Shown here: positions 52,517 to 62,708 of the stretch, one piece after another
Layout of the letters: each line of letters starts with the position of its first letter
How positions within the stretch are numbered: position 1 is the stretch's first letter
NCBI RefSeq assembly: GCF_029887875.1
Contig: NZ_JARXRM010000035.1
Coordinates: 1-64,000 of the forward strand
Direction of reading: 5' to 3'
DNA length: 64,000 bases
Source of the DNA: Luteimonas endophytica
GTDB lineage: Bacteria > Pseudomonadota > Gammaproteobacteria > Xanthomonadales > Xanthomonadaceae
Translations under genes and position numbers: made by a program
Notes under the pieces: model-generated
What the model was told of the DNA's origin: nothing
Database searches by the model: none
Seen by the model: the letters and a program-made list of their open reading frames with translations, nothing else

Positions 52517-55500
52517 CTAGCGAGGGTCCGCGTGCCCGCCGTGCCGTTCGGCCAGGCGCCCGATGAGCCAGACGAACGGTTCGACCTGGCCACTCAGCAC
52601 GCAGCCGCCCTGGATGACGCTTTCGAGCAGGCCCTGGGCGTCGGACGCACACAGCGCGGAGATCGCGCGGTCGTCGGCGAGCAGCAGCGAGCAGGCCGGC
52701 GTGCGGGGGTTGGCCTGGGCCGGTGCGACGTTCCGGCCATCGATCCGCATCGTGACCGGGGCTTCGCCGTCAGGGAGCCCGATCGAGACCGCCAGGCTCG
52801 GCAACGGGCCGGCCAACGATGCCGGTGCGGCCCGGAGGGAATCGCCGAAGGCCCCGGCCCAGGCCTCGAGGCCGGCGCGCCGCGGGTGGGGGCCGGGGGT
52901 GGCAGCCGCACCCATTCCCGTGGGTCCGTCCTGGGCCCCGGGGCCGTCGGCGGGCCCATCCGGGCGGTTCGCCTGCGACCCGCTGGCGCCGGCCGCGCGA
53001 CCGAGCCGGGCCCGTCGCGACGGGCCGGCTTCCCGCTCCACTTCGATCTCCACTTCGCTCAGCGCCTGGAGCGTTCTGTCGACGTCGTCGCGCGTGTGCG
53101 AGGCCGAGCAGATGAACCGCAGGCGGCCGCGCCCGCGCTCGACGATCGGATACGTCACGGGCGTGGTGTGGATGCCGCGCGCATGCAGGCCGCGCGCGAT
53201 CGCATACAGCGTGTCGCTGTCGGAGAAATGCGGGGTGACGATGGGGCCATCGCCGGTGCCCAGGTCGTAACCGGCTTCCGAGAAGCGCTGCCGCATGTAG
53301 CCGGTGGTGTCCCAGAGCCGCTCCCGGAGCGCCTCGTCCGTGCGCAGCCGGCGCAGGGCGGCGAGCGCGGCGGCGATGTCGGCAGGCGTGATGGTGGCCT
53401 GGAACACATAGGCCCTGGCGGAGGTCTTGAGCAGGGCGACGTGCTCCTCGCTGGCGGCGATCGCGCCCCCCAGGCTGCCGAGCGCCTTGCTGAGGGTGGT
53501 CATGATGAAATCGACCTGCTCGGTGACGCCCTGGGCCGCGCAGATGCCGGCGCCGCGGGGGCCGTAGAAGCCGAACGAGTGCGCCTCGTCCACCAGCACG
53601 AGCGCGCCGTGGCGTTTGGCCACCTGTACGATCTCGCGCACCGGCGCGGTTCCTTCGCCCATGCTGTAGACGCCTTCGAGCACCACCAGGGTCGTCCGGT
53701 AGGGCGAGGCTTCCGCCTCCAGCACCGCTTGCAGGTCGGCCGCGTCGTTGTGCTTGAAGGTCCTGATCGTCGCGCCGCTCAGGCGGGCCCCGTCGACGAT
53801 GGAGGCGTGGCAGAGCTGATCCATCACCACCGCGTCCTTGTCGCCCAGCAGGCCGGCGATCACGCCCAGGTTGGCGGTGAATCCCGTGGAGAACAGGCAA
53901 CCGGCCGGCTTGCCCACCAGTTCGGCGAATTCCTTCTCGAAGTCCAGGTGCAGATCGGTCATGCCGGATGCGGTCGGCGAGGTGCCCATGCCGGTGCCGA
54001 AACGCTCCAGCGCGGACCGGGCCTGGGCGATGACGTCGCCGTCGCGGTTCAGGCCCAGGTACAGGTTGGTGCTCCAGATGATGGCCTCTTGCGCTTCCCC
54101 GGTATGCACGTCGGCGACCGTGCCCCGGTGCCCGCTGCCGGTGCGGACCAGCTTGCTGTACGGCTCGTGTCCCGAGCGTGCCAGCAGGCCCTTGAGTTCG
54201 CGGATGAGCATGCCCTTGTCGGTCGCGGACCACGCCGGCGCCCGGGCCGCCAGGAACGGCGGATGGCCGGACTGGAGCTGCGCCTGGAAGCGGCCCAGCG
54301 GATCCGCGGCGCCGGCGCTCGCAGGCGCGCGCGAGCGGTCCGTGGGGCCGCTTCCCAGGACCTCGAACAGATGCTCGGCCACGGCGGCGGGGGTGGGGTG
54401 CTCGACCAGCGTCGATGCGGGCAGCTTCAGGCCCAGCACCGTGGAAAGCCGATGGCTCAGCTCCACCGAGTCCAGCGAGTCGAGGCCGAGCGCTTCCAGT
54501 GCCTGCCGCGGCGGAACCCGTTCAGGATCGCCAAGGCGAAGGAAGCGGGCGATTTCGCGCCGGACGACCGACAGCAGGGCGGCATGCCGCTCGTCCTTCG
54601 GCAGGCCGGCCAGGCGGTGCGCCAGGCCCACGGCATCGCCGGCGGCCACCGGGTCGGCATGCGCGCCGGGCGGACCGGACGCATCGGGGCCGCACCCCGG
54701 CTCCGGCCGCGGGAGCCGCTTGCGGTCGAGCTTGCCGTTGGGCAGGCGGGGCAGCTCGGCGAGCCGCATCACCAGCTGCGGGACCATGTACTTCGGCAGC
54801 CGCTCCGCCAGGTAGGCGCGCGACGCCTCGTTCGTCGCCGCCGCGTCGCGGCCGACCACGTACCCGACGAGCAGGGGCTTGCCGTCTGCGTCGACGAGCG
54901 CCGCCGCTGCGCCGTCCACGCCCGGCATCGACTCCAGCGCCGACTCGATCTCCTCCAGCTCGACCCGGAAGCCGCGGAGCTTCACCTGCTGGTCGATCCG
55001 TCCCAGGAACTCGATCTCGCCCGCTTCGGTCCACCGGCATCGATCTCCGGTCCGGTACAGCCGTTCGCCCGCAGCCGGTCCGTTAGGCGCGCTGTCTTGC
55101 GGTGGGCTGGTCGGCCCGCTTGCCGGTCCGCGAGCATCCGCCGCGACGAACCGTTCCTTCGTGCGTGCCTCATCGTGGAGGTAGCCCCGCGCAAGCTGGT
55201 CTCCGCCAAGATGCAGCTCGCCCGCGACGCCCGCCGCTACCGGTTGCATGGCCTCGTCCAGGATGTACGCACGCGCACGTCCCACCGGCTTGCCGATCGT
55301 GATAGTCCGCACCCCTGCGGGCACCTCGGTGGCCGTGCAGTAGACCGTGTTCTCGGTCGGCCCGTACACGTTGAGCACGCGCGGCCGCTGCGGCAGGGCG
55401 TGCAGTTGCTCCACCAGCGGGCGTTTCAGCACGTCGCCCCCGAGTACGACGCAGCGCACGCCTTCCGGCAGCCCGCCGGCCGCCAGCAGCGCCTGCATCG

Positions 55501-56344
55501 ACGACGGCACCATGATGGTGGTGCGTACGCGGTCCGCCGCCGGCAGTTCCGGCAGCGCCAATGCGTGCGCCGCCAGCACCACGGTGCCGCCGAGCGACAA
55601 GGTGCCGAGGATCTCCATCACCGAGGTGTCGAAGCAGATGGAGGCGGCGGCGAGCACGCCGGCGAGTTCCTCGTCGCCCAGCAGCTCGCGCATCGACCGG
55701 GTCATCGCGACGACGCTTCGATGCTCGACGGCCACGCCTTTCGGGCGTCCGGTCGAGCCGGACGTGTAGATGACATAGGCCAGGTCGCCCGCCGAAGGCC
55801 GGGCGGCCGCGTCCGGCAAGCGCTCTCCCACTGCGTCGAGCCGTACCAGCTCGGCCGCCCCGGCGCAGAGCTCGGCGGCCTTCGCGCCATCGACGACGAC
55901 GGCCGCGGCCCGGGCGTGCTCCAGCATGTAGCGCACCCGTTCCCGCGGATACTCCGGATCCAGCGGCACGTACGCACACCCCGCGCGCAGGACGCCGAGC
56001 AGCGTCGCCGCCAGTTCCCACGAGCGCCCCAGGCAGACGCCGACCAGCGCCCCGGGCCGCACGCCCCGCGCGGCGAGTTCGCCCGCGATCGCGTTCGCCC
56101 GCGCGGTCAGGCGCGTGTAGTCGATCTGCGCAGGTCCATCGACGATGGCGGTGCGTTGCGGATACGCCTGCGCCCGTTGCTCGACGAGTTCCCAGATCGT
56201 GTCCGTGCGGTCGTACGCCTGCGCGCCGGGGTTCCCCTCGGCGGGCACCCGATGCGCCGCGTTCCGGCCACGCGGGGAGGTCTCGTCGGCGGGTGCGTCA
56301 CGTTTCGCGTCCTCCGCCATCCCATGTGTTCCAGGCCCCTGCAT
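52517..56344 (-). CDS. Adenylation-carrier-oxoamine synthase fusion with SCP2-like C-terminus
   Basis: This encodes 1275 residues from the start at 56344, with AAGGAG upstream. Residues ~45-545 are an NRPS adenylation domain (A3 [12 protein letters not shown]5 NVYGPTE, A7 YRTGDR, A8 [14 protein letters not shown]10 [11 protein letters not shown]). Residues ~585-665 are a carrier domain with phosphopantetheine Ser623 in LGLDSL. Residues ~740-1100 are a PLP alpha-oxoamine synthase with Lys953 in [12 protein letters not shown]. After a Gly/Pro linker, ~1155-1270 resembles an SCP2/sterol-carrier fold. Predicted chemistry: activate an amino or fatty acid, hold it as thioester, then condense it decarboxylatively with an amino acid to an alpha-amino ketone. 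Confidence 0.92.
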   Translation of the reverse strand: MQGPGTHGMAEDAKRDAPADETSPRGRNAAHRVPAEGNPGAQAYDRTDTIWELVEQRAQAYPQRTAIVDGPAQIDYTRLTARANAIAGELAARGVRPGALVGVCLGRSWELAATLLGVLRAGCAYVPLDPEYPRERVRYMLEHARAAAVVVDGAKAAELCAGAAELVRLDAVGERLPDAAARPSAGDLAYVIYTSGSTGRPKGVAVEHRSVVAMTRSMRELLGDEELAGVLAAASICFDTSVMEILGTLSLGGTVVLAAHALALPELPAADRVRTTIMVPSSMQALLAAGGLPEGVRCVVLGGDVLKRPLVEQLHALPQRPRVLNVYGPTENTVYCTATEVPAGVRTITIGKPVGRARAYILDEAMQPVAAGVAGELHLGGDQLARGYLHDEARTKERFVAADARGPASGPTSPPQDSAPNGPAAGERLYRTGDRCRWTEAGEIEFLGRIDQQVKLRGFRVELEEIESALESMPGVDGAAAALVDADGKPLLVGYVVGRDAAATNEASRAYLAERLPKYMVPQLVMRLAELPRLPNGKLDRKRLPRPEPGCGPDASGPPGAHADPVAAGDAVGLAHRLAGLPKDERHAALLSVVRREIARFLRLGDPERVPPRQALEALGLDSLDSVELSHRLSTVLGLKLPASTLVEHPTPAAVAEHLFEVLGSGPTDRSRAPASAGAADPLGRFQAQLQSGHPPFLAARAPAWSATDKGMLIRELKGLLARSGHEPYSKLVRTGSGHRGTVADVHTGEAQEAIIWSTNLYLGLNRDGDVIAQARSALERFGTGMGTSPTASGMTDLHLDFEKEFAELVGKPAGCLFSTGFTANLGVIAGLLGDKDAVVMDQLCHASIVDGARLSGATIRTFKHNDAADLQAVLEAEASPYRTTLVVLEGVYSMGEGTAPVREIVQVAKRHGALVLVDEAHSFGFYGPRGAGICAAQGVTEQVDFIMTTLSKALGSLGGAIAASEEHVALLKTSARAYVFQATITPADIAAALAALRRLRTDEALRERLWDTTGYMRQRFSEAGYDLGTGDGPIVTPHFSDSDTLYAIARGLHARGIHTTPVTYPIVERGRGRLRFICSASHTRDDVDRTLQALSEVEIEVEREAGPSRRARLGRAAGASGSQANRPDGPADGPGAQDGPTGMGAAATPGPHPRRAGLEAWAGAFGDSLRAAPASLAGPLPSLAVSIGLPDGEAPVTMRIDGRNVAPAQANPRTPACSLLLADDRAISALCASDAQGLLESVIQGGCVLSGQVEPFVWLIGRLAERHGGHADPR

Positions 56345-56449
56345 CGAACCACTCCTTGCGGAAAAACTCGGCCTGCAGTCTATGGGCCTGCGCCGCCCAA
56401 AGGGCATGGGGTGTGGAGCGGAATGTGACGGGGTCGGCAAGACCCGCTC

Positions 56450-57112
56450 TCAGGCCCGCCCATCGGTCGTGCCGCCATCGGCGAACACCGCCCGTTGCGC
56501 GGCGAACGCGCGCCGGTAGGCGGGCCGCGCTTCGCCGCGGGCGACGTAGGCGACCAGGTTGGGGAAGCCTTCCAGCACGCCGATGCCTTCGATGCGGCGG
56601 AGCACCATCACCATCATCAGGTCGCCGGCACTGAACGCACCGTCGAGCCAGTCGGCCTCGCCGAGGCGCGCGGACAGCTGAGCCAGCCGCGCGCGGATCC
56701 GCGCCTCGAGCAGGGGCAGCCGCTGCGCGTGCCAGGGCTGGTCGCCCTCCACGTACGGCGCCTGCTCGCGCTCGACGATCGGCGGTTCCACCGTGTTGAG
56801 CGCAGCGAACAGCCAGCCGATCGCGCGCGCGCGGGCGCTGGCATCCTCCGGCAGCAGGCCCTCATGGCGCTCGGCGAGGTGCAGCACGATCGCACCGGAC
56901 TCGAACAGGGCGAGGTCCCCGGCTTCGTAGGTGGGGATCTGCCCGAAAGGGTGCCGCGCCAGATGCGCGGGCCGCTTCAGCCCGTCGAACGACACCGGAC
57001 GCACGTCGTAGGGCTGGCCGACTTCCTCGAGCGCCCAGCGCACGCGCATGTCGCGCGCCAGGCCTCGGCCGCCGTCGGGCGAGCGTTCGAACACGGTGAT
57101 GGTGGGAGTCAT
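56450..57112 (-). CDS. Glutathione S-transferase family protein
   Basis: This encodes 220 residues; GAAGGAG before the start at 57112. The N-domain has VRWALEEVGQPYDVRPVSFDGLKRPAHLARHPFGQIPTYE then LFESGAIVLHLAERH, the glutathione-binding Glu-Ser. The C-domain ends FSAGDLMMVMVLRRIEGIGV. Cytosolic detoxification enzyme. It lies 105 bases upstream of, and on the same strand as, the A-T-AOS gene, so it may be part of that unit. Confidence 0.92.
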   Translation of the reverse strand: MTPTITVFERSPDGGRGLARDMRVRWALEEVGQPYDVRPVSFDGLKRPAHLARHPFGQIPTYEAGDLALFESGAIVLHLAERHEGLLPEDASARARAIGWLFAALNTVEPPIVEREQAPYVEGDQPWHAQRLPLLEARIRARLAQLSARLGEADWLDGAFSAGDLMMVMVLRRIEGIGVLEGFPNLVAYVARGEARPAYRRAFAAQRAVFADGGTTDGRA

Positions 57113-57316
57113 GGGTGCTCCTTCGGGGTGGAGGACGCGGCAGCGCGGCGCATCAGCCGCTGGATGTCTGCTGGAACAGCCGCACCGGAGGCTGCGAGAT
57201 GCGGGCGATTTGCCATCCCGACGGATGGCGGGGCAGCGATTCGACGCGCGCCGCATGGCTGCCGGGAGGGAAACGGGTCGGCCAGCCGGTTCGCCCGATC
57301 CGGGGCCGGCTTCACG

Positions 57317-57334
57317 ACCATCCATATGGATGGT
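57317..57334. promoter_or_regulatory. 18-bp perfect palindrome, probable ribbon-helix-helix operator
   Basis: ACCATCCATATGGATGGT lies 34 bases upstream of the RHH regulator's start codon. Size and position suit a dimer of ribbon-helix-helix dimers and suggest autorepression of the regulator-depolymerase pair. Confidence 0.75.
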
Positions 57335-57368
57335 GCTAGGATGGCCATAGACATCCAGGCTCCTTCCC

Positions 57369-57779
57369 ATGCCCGAATTGCGCCCGCGTCCCGTCGCCGA
57401 CAGCGAGAAGATCACCATCAACCTCGGGGTCGTCGACCTGGGCCAGATCGACCTGCTGGTGCAGGAAGGCTTCTATTCCAACCGCACCGACCTCATCCGC
57501 ACCGCCATCCGCAACCAGCTGGCGTCGCATGGCGACGTCCTGCGGCACACGGTCGCGCGCCGCACCCTGGTGGTCGGGCTGCAGGATTACGGCCGCGCCG
57601 AACTCGAGGCCGCGCGCGACGTGGGTGAGCGTCTCCGGATCCAGGCGCTGGGCCTGGTGCGCATCGCCGACGACGTCACTCCGGAGCTTGCCCTGGAGGC
57701 GATCGAGTCGATCGCGGTGCTCGGCGTGCTCCAGGCAAGCCCCAAGGTCAAGGCCGCGCTGGCCGGCCGCCTCCTCTGA
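57369..57779 (+). CDS. Ribbon-helix-helix (CopG-type) transcriptional regulator
   Basis: This encodes 136 residues. The DNA-binding strand and helices (KITINLGVVDLGQIDLLVQEGFYSNRTDLIRTAIRNQL) occupy residues ~14-50. The remaining ~85 residues form an additional domain typical of this RHH subgroup (VVGLQDYGRAELEAARDVGERL). It is 13 bases upstream of the PHB-depolymerase gene, a pairing common in proteobacteria, and preceded by an 18-bp palindrome. Confidence 0.9.
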   Translation: MPELRPRPVADSEKITINLGVVDLGQIDLLVQEGFYSNRTDLIRTAIRNQLASHGDVLRHTVARRTLVVGLQDYGRAELEAARDVGERLRIQALGLVRIADDVTPELALEAIESIAVLGVLQASPKVKAALAGRLL

Positions 57780-57792
57780 TCACAGGTCCCCC

Positions 57793-58926
57793 ATGAAACC
57801 CAGCGATCACACCATGCGCCAGGCGATGCGCCTGATGCGGACCGGCGACCTGCAGGCCGCGACGCGCACCCTCCAGCACGCCCTCGCCGGCAGCATCGAC
57901 GCGCCGGCGGCGCCCGCTTCGCACGCCGGGCGCGGCGAGGCGCACGCCGGTGCCCCGGCCATCGACGGCGAGTTCCGCGTGATCGACGGCGGCAGGGCAC
58001 CGCGCGCCGGCGCGGTTCCCGCATGGCCCGGGCACCGCGCCGCGGGCGGCGACGGCGGCCTGCCGCGGCATCGCTTCTCCTGCGATGCGGGCCAGCTGGA
58101 ATACGGGCTGCACGTGCCCGCCGGGCTCGACGCTGCCGGCGCCCCCCTGCTGTTGATGCTGCATGGCTGCACGCAGACGCCCGAGGACTTCGCCCGCGGC
58201 ACGCGCATGAACCAGCTGGCGGACGCGCACGGTTACGTCGTCGCCTGGCCCGCGCAGTCGGCCGAGCGCAATCCGAACCGGTGCTGGAACTGGTTCCGCG
58301 GCAGCGACCAGCAACGCGGCCGGGGCGAGCCGGCGATGCTGGCCGCGCTGACCCGCCACCTGGTCGCCGCCCACCGGCTCGACGCCGGACGCGTCTACGT
58401 CGCCGGCCTGTCCGCGGGCGGCGCCATGGCCGCGGTGCTCGCCAGCACCCATCCGGATGTCTACGCCGCCATCGGTGTGCACTCCGGCCTGCCGATCGGG
58501 CTGGCCAGCGACGTCCCCTCGGCGTTCGCGGCCATGCGCAAGGGCGGTGCACAGCGCCGGCCCCGGGCCGGGGCCGGCGCGGAGCCCGTGCCGGCGATCG
58601 TCTTCCACGGCGACAGCGATACCACCGTGCACCCGGGCAATGGACAGGGCGTGGTCGAACAGAGCCTCGGCGATGCCAGCGCGGTGCGCGACTCGGCCAG
58701 CACAGTCGAACGCCACGTCGAGCCGGGCGGGCGCAGCGCTACCCGCACCGTGCACCGCGCCGGCGACGGCCGAATCGCAGCCGAACACTGGGTGGTCCAC
58801 GGCTCGGGGCACGCCTGGTCCGGCGGCGACGCTGCGGGCAGCTACACCGATCCGTGCGGGCCCGATGCCTCCGCGCAGATGCTGCGATTCTTCGCCGGTT
58901 GCAGCCGGAGGCGGGAGGCCGAGTAG
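57793..58926 (+). CDS. PHB-depolymerase-family esterase
   Basis: This encodes 377 residues. After a ~95-residue variable head comes an alpha/beta-hydrolase: PLLLMLHGCTQTPEDFARGT with the oxyanion region, catalytic Ser in the elbow AGLSAGGAMA, Asp in FHGDSDTTVHP, and His in GSGHAWSGG. This set defines the short-chain-length polyhydroxyalkanoate depolymerase-type (type 1) catalytic domain. No evident signal peptide, so intracellular polyester or other ester hydrolysis is likely. Confidence 0.9.
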   Translation: MKPSDHTMRQAMRLMRTGDLQAATRTLQHALAGSIDAPAAPASHAGRGEAHAGAPAIDGEFRVIDGGRAPRAGAVPAWPGHRAAGGDGGLPRHRFSCDAGQLEYGLHVPAGLDAAGAPLLLMLHGCTQTPEDFARGTRMNQLADAHGYVVAWPAQSAERNPNRCWNWFRGSDQQRGRGEPAMLAALTRHLVAAHRLDAGRVYVAGLSAGGAMAAVLASTHPDVYAAIGVHSGLPIGLASDVPSAFAAMRKGGAQRRPRAGAGAEPVPAIVFHGDSDTTVHPGNGQGVVEQSLGDASAVRDSASTVERHVEPGGRSATRTVHRAGDGRIAAEHWVVHGSGHAWSGGDAAGSYTDPCGPDASAQMLRFFAGCSRRREAE

Positions 58927-58981
58927 CGCTCCCGCCGTGGCCCCGGCCGGCTAACCGCCGCGGTCCGGGCAGTCGCCGGGG

Positions 58982-59461
58982 TCACCCCCGCCGCGCCGCC
59001 TCGATCGCGGCGATGTCGATCTTGCGCATCTCCAGCATCGCGTCGAACGCGCGCTTGGCCGCCGCGCGGTCGGGGTCGGCGATGGCCTCGGTCAGCGCGC
59101 GCGGGGTGATCTGCCAGGAGATGCCCCACTTGTCCTTGCACCAGCCGCAGGCGCTCTCCTCGCCGCCGTTGCCGACGATCGCGTTCCACAGCCGGTCGGT
59201 CTCGGCCTGGTCGTCGGTGGCCACCTGGAAGGAGAACGCCTCGCTGTGCTTGAAGAGGGGACCGCCGTTGAGACCGATGCACGGGGTGCCCAGCACGGTG
59301 AACTCGACCGTCAGCAGGTCGCCCTGCTTGCCCGACGGGAAGTCGCCCGGGGCGTGATGGAGGGCCGTGACCGCGCTGTCCGGGAAGGTCTCGGCGTAGA
59401 ACTTCGCGGCGTCCAGCGCGGTGCCGTCGAACCAGAGGCAGATGGTGTTCTTGCTGGTCAT
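58982..59461 (-). CDS. VOC-superfamily (PhnB-like, 3-demethylubiquinone-type) protein
   Basis: This encodes 159 residues from 59461 with GGAGA upstream. The strands TICLWFDGTALDAAKFYAETFPDSAV, LLTVEFTVLGTPCIGLNGGP and KHSEAFSFQVATDDQAETDRLWNAI, with CGWCKDKWGISWQITP, mark the PhnB-like subfamily annotated as 3-demethylubiquinone-9 3-methyltransferase-like. True methyltransferase activity is not expected. It is upstream-adjacent to lysR 2. Confidence 0.88.
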   Translation of the reverse strand: MTSKNTICLWFDGTALDAAKFYAETFPDSAVTALHHAPGDFPSGKQGDLLTVEFTVLGTPCIGLNGGPLFKHSEAFSFQVATDDQAETDRLWNAIVGNGGEESACGWCKDKWGISWQITPRALTEAIADPDRAAAKRAFDAMLEMRKIDIAAIEAARRG

Positions 59462-59565
59462 CTCGGTGTCTCCAGAAGTCGCTTGGGGTGTTCGCTGTGC
59501 GACGAACGGGGCCGGCGCGATTCGACACGCGCACCGCGCAAAGGAAGAGGAGCGATTGCGGCGGT

Positions 59566-60477
59566 TCAATCGGCTCCGTGCGGTTCCCGGGTCGCCTCGC
59601 GCACCACCGCGACGAACGCCTTCAGCGGCGCCGGCACGTGGCGGTAGCTGGCGTAGTAGAGGCACAGACCCGGGATCGCGGGGGTCCAGTCTTCCAGCAG
59701 CAGCCGCAGCGCGCCCGAGTCCAGGGCCTGCCGGGCGAACGGCTCCGGGACGTAGGCGACGCCGAGGCCCGCGGACGCCGCCTCCACCATCAGCCCGCTG
59801 TCGTCCAGGCACAGGGCGCCCGGCACGTCGAGCGCGATCTCGCGGTTGCCCTTTTCGAGCTCCCAGCGATAGCGCTTGCCGCTGGGGAGACGCTGGCGGA
59901 TGCAGCGATGCGACATCAGCTCGGCCGGCGTGGACGGCGCGCCGGCGACCGCGAGATACCCCGGCGACGCCACCGCGACGAAACGCGTGTCGCCGCCGAA
60001 ATGCACCGCCACCATGTCCTTCGGCACCGCTTCGGCCAGGCGCACGCCGGCGTCGAAACCCTCGGCGACGATGTCCACCAGCCGCCCGTCGGTCACCAGG
60101 TCCACGGCGACGCGCGGGTGGCGCTGCAGGAATACGGGGATCGCGTGCATCAGCAACCAGCGCGCGCCGCCCTGGTTGGCGTTGATGCGCAGCGTGCCGA
60201 CCAGTTCGTCTTCGCCGTGGCTGACGGTATCCAGCAGATCGTCCAGCTCCTGCAGCAGCGGGGCCAGGCGCTGCAACAGCTGCTCGCCGGCCTCGGTCGG
60301 GGCCACGCTGCGGGTGGTCCGGTGCAGCAGGCGCACGCCGAGGCGGCGTTCGAGGGCCTTCACTGCATGGCTGAGCGACGAGCGCGACACCCCGAGCGCG
60401 TCGGCCGCCCGTTGGAAGCCGCGGTGCCGCGCTACGTGGGCGAACGCGCCGAGTTCGGAGAGGCTGGCATCGGTCAT
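59566..60477 (-). CDS. LysR family transcriptional regulator
   Basis: This encodes 303 residues. Winged helix-turn-helix: LGAFAHVARHRGFQRAADALGVSRSSLSHAVKALERRLG. The effector domain is of normal length (LRINANQGGARWLL, CLDDSGLMVEAASAGLGVAYVPE). It is divergent from an SDR gene with a palindromic TGAG-N5-CTCA site in between, so it likely regulates the SDR. Confidence 0.93.
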   Translation of the reverse strand: MTDASLSELGAFAHVARHRGFQRAADALGVSRSSLSHAVKALERRLGVRLLHRTTRSVAPTEAGEQLLQRLAPLLQELDDLLDTVSHGEDELVGTLRINANQGGARWLLMHAIPVFLQRHPRVAVDLVTDGRLVDIVAEGFDAGVRLAEAVPKDMVAVHFGGDTRFVAVASPGYLAVAGAPSTPAELMSHRCIRQRLPSGKRYRWELEKGNREIALDVPGALCLDDSGLMVEAASAGLGVAYVPEPFARQALDSGALRLLLEDWTPAIPGLCLYYASYRHVPAPLKAFVAVVREATREPHGAD

Positions 60478-60480
60478 TGG

Positions 60481-60493
60481 TGAGTTTTTCTCA
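60481..60493. promoter_or_regulatory. TGAG-N5-CTCA LysR-type site
   Basis: TGAGTTTTTCTCA is a dyad of the T-N11-A LysR-binding type, extended by G/C to 15 bp, placed 4 bases upstream of the lysR start. It fits autoregulation and activation of the divergent SDR gene. Confidence 0.6.
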
Positions 60494-60573
60494 CGAGCTT
60501 GTTTATATTGGTGCGTCTTATCATACGCATGGCGCGCGCCTACCGTGGATTCGAACCCACAGGAGACACCCCA

Positions 60574-61398
60574 ATGAAGACCTGGTTGATTACCGGCGCG
60601 TCCTCCGGCCTCGGGCTGGTCATGACCGAGAAACTGCTGCAGCGGGGCGATCGGGTGGTCGCCTGCGGTCGGCGCGCGGCGCCATTCGAATCGCTGGCGG
60701 CGACGCCAGGCGACAGGCTGCGCTGCGCGATCTTCGACATGACCGACACCGCGGCGCTGCGGCGCGAAGTGGATGCGGCCTTCGAGGCCTTCGGCCGCAT
60801 CGATACGGTGGTCAGCAACGCAGGCTACGGCCTGTTCGGTGCCGCCGAGGAGGTGGCCGACGCGCAGATCGAGCGCCAGATCGCCACCAACCTGGTCGCG
60901 TCGATCCAGTTGGTGCGGGCGGCGTTGCCGCATCTGCGGGCGCAGGGTGGCGGCAGGCTCCTGCAGGTGTCGTCGGAGGGCGGCCAGGTGGCCTATCCCG
61001 CCTTCAGCCTCTACCACGCGACCAAGTGGGGAATCGAGGGCTTCCTCGAGGCGGTGGCGCTGGAGGTCGCGCCGTTCGCGATCGACGTGGTGATCGCCGA
61101 GCCGGGGCCGACCGCGACCGGGTTCGCCGAAGGGCTGGATCGCGCCGCCCCGCTCGAGGTCTACGACCAGACGCCGGCGGGCGAGGTGCGCCGCGCGCTG
61201 GCGAGCGGCGGGTTCGAGGTCAGGGGCGATCCCGAGCGTACCGTCGACGCGATGATCCAGGTGGCGGACGCGCCGCACCCGCGGCGTCGGATCGCACTGG
61301 GCAGTACCGCGTTCGAGAACATCCATCGTGCGCTGAGCGCGCGGCTGGACGAGCTGACGGAGCAGAAGGCGCTGACGCTTTCGGCGGACCGGGGTTGA
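60574..61398 (+). CDS. SDR family oxidoreductase
   Basis: This encodes 274 residues with AGGAGA upstream. The classical SDR features are intact: TWLITGASSGLGLVM, DTVVSNAGYGLFG, catalytic Ser in LLQVSSEGGQ, and YHATK (Tyr, Lys). NADP-dependent reduction of an aldehyde or ketone is expected. Divergent from a LysR regulator. Confidence 0.93.
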   Translation: MKTWLITGASSGLGLVMTEKLLQRGDRVVACGRRAAPFESLAATPGDRLRCAIFDMTDTAALRREVDAAFEAFGRIDTVVSNAGYGLFGAAEEVADAQIERQIATNLVASIQLVRAALPHLRAQGGGRLLQVSSEGGQVAYPAFSLYHATKWGIEGFLEAVALEVAPFAIDVVIAEPGPTATGFAEGLDRAAPLEVYDQTPAGEVRRALASGGFEVRGDPERTVDAMIQVADAPHPRRRIALGSTAFENIHRALSARLDELTEQKALTLSADRG

Positions 61399-61585
61399 CC
61401 TGGCGCCGCCCGGGCCGACATGGGATGGCCGGCCATCGGGTAGAGTCGGACTGGCCGGGCGGGGCGATCCGCCCGGCGTCCCTGTGGCGAGCCGGGCGAC
61501 TGCCGGCCTGGCCCATCGTTGCTCATCGAGCGGACCGGGCCGGCGTGTACAGACCGGCCACCGCGACGACAAGAGGAGGCGTCGC

Positions 61586-62572
61586 ATGCGTTCCAGACCC
61601 TTCGGCCGTACCGGCCGAGACGTCGGCGAGATCGGATTCGGGGCCTGGGCCATCGGCGCGGCCTGGGGCAGGGTGGACGACGGCGAATCCGTCGCCGCGC
61701 TGCACGCGGCGCTCGATGCCGGACTCGACTTCATCGACACCGCCGACGTCTACGGCGACGGGCACTCCGAGCGCCTGATCGCGCGGGTGCTGAAGGAACG
61801 CGGCGGCGAGCGCCCTTTCGTCGCCACCAAGGCGGGCCGGCGCCTGCCGGTGCAGACGGTCGAGGGCTACAGCGCGAACAACCTGGAAGCCTGGATCGAG
61901 CGCAGCCTGCGCAACCTCGGCACCGACCGCCTCGATCTGGTGCAGCTGCACTGCCCGCCGACCGAGGCCTACTACCACCCGGAGGTGTTCGAGCGGATGG
62001 AGCGCCTGACCGGGCAGGGCAAGCTGCGCCACTACGGCGTGAGCGTGGAGCGCGTGGAAGAGGCGCTGAAGGCGATCGAGTACCCGGGCGTGGCCAGCGT
62101 GCAGATCGTCTACAACCTGTTCCGCCAGCGCCCCGCGGAGCTGTTCTTCCGCCAGGCCGAGCGCCGCGGCGTGGCGGTGATCGTCCGCGTGCCGCTGGCC
62201 AGCGGCCTGCTCACCGGCAAGTTCGGGCCCGACACCCGCTTCGAGGCCGACGACCACCGCCGGTTCAACCGCCACGGCGAAGCCTTCGACGTCGGCGAGA
62301 CCTTCGCGGGCGTGCCGTACGAAACCGGCCTGGCGGCGGTGGAAAAGCTGCGCCCGCTGGTGCCCGAAGGCGCGACCATGGCGCAGCTGGCGCTGCGCTG
62401 GATCCTGATGGACGAGGCGGTGAGCGTGGTGATTCCGGGGGCGCGCACCCCGGCGCAGGCGCTGGGCAACCTCGCCGCGGCGGACCTGCCGGCGCTGCCG
62501 GCGGCGACGCTGGAGGCGATCGCGCGGATCTACGAACAGGACATCCGGCCCCACGTCCACCAGCGCTGGTGA
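61586..62572 (+). CDS. Aldo/keto reductase
   Basis: This encodes 328 residues with AGAGGAGG upstream of ATG 61586. The TIM-barrel AKR motifs are clear: DFIDTADVYGDGHSERLIARVL with catalytic Asp/Tyr, FVATKAGRR with Lys, LDLVQLHCPP with His, and VVIPGARTPAQALGNLAAADL for NADPH binding. Reduces carbonyl substrates; no specific pathway link in the window. Confidence 0.93.
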   Translation: MRSRPFGRTGRDVGEIGFGAWAIGAAWGRVDDGESVAALHAALDAGLDFIDTADVYGDGHSERLIARVLKERGGERPFVATKAGRRLPVQTVEGYSANNLEAWIERSLRNLGTDRLDLVQLHCPPTEAYYHPEVFERMERLTGQGKLRHYGVSVERVEEALKAIEYPGVASVQIVYNLFRQRPAELFFRQAERRGVAVIVRVPLASGLLTGKFGPDTRFEADDHRRFNRHGEAFDVGETFAGVPYETGLAAVEKLRPLVPEGATMAQLALRWILMDEAVSVVIPGARTPAQALGNLAAADLPALPAATLEAIARIYEQDIRPHVHQRW

Positions 62573-62708
62573 GGGTGGTTGTCGCCGGGTTTCGGCCTTC
62601 GCCGAGCCAGCGGCGCCCGAGGCGCCTAGCAGAGAGCACGATCCAGATGCGATCCGAATCCGACCAGTGGAAGCATGGCATGGAAGACCCGATGCGGAAG
62701 TCCCCGCT

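Noticed and set aside
52082-56428. A 1448-codon plus-strand ORF opposite the A-T-AOS gene
   Set aside because: The minus strand carries all adenylation, carrier and PLP-enzyme motifs, so the plus frame is a shadow.
60548-60566. tRNA T-arm-like sequence (GTGGATTCGAACCCACAGG) on the minus strand
   Set aside because: The stem is only four perfect pairs with an eight-base loop, and no acceptor, anticodon or D-arm can be folded around it.
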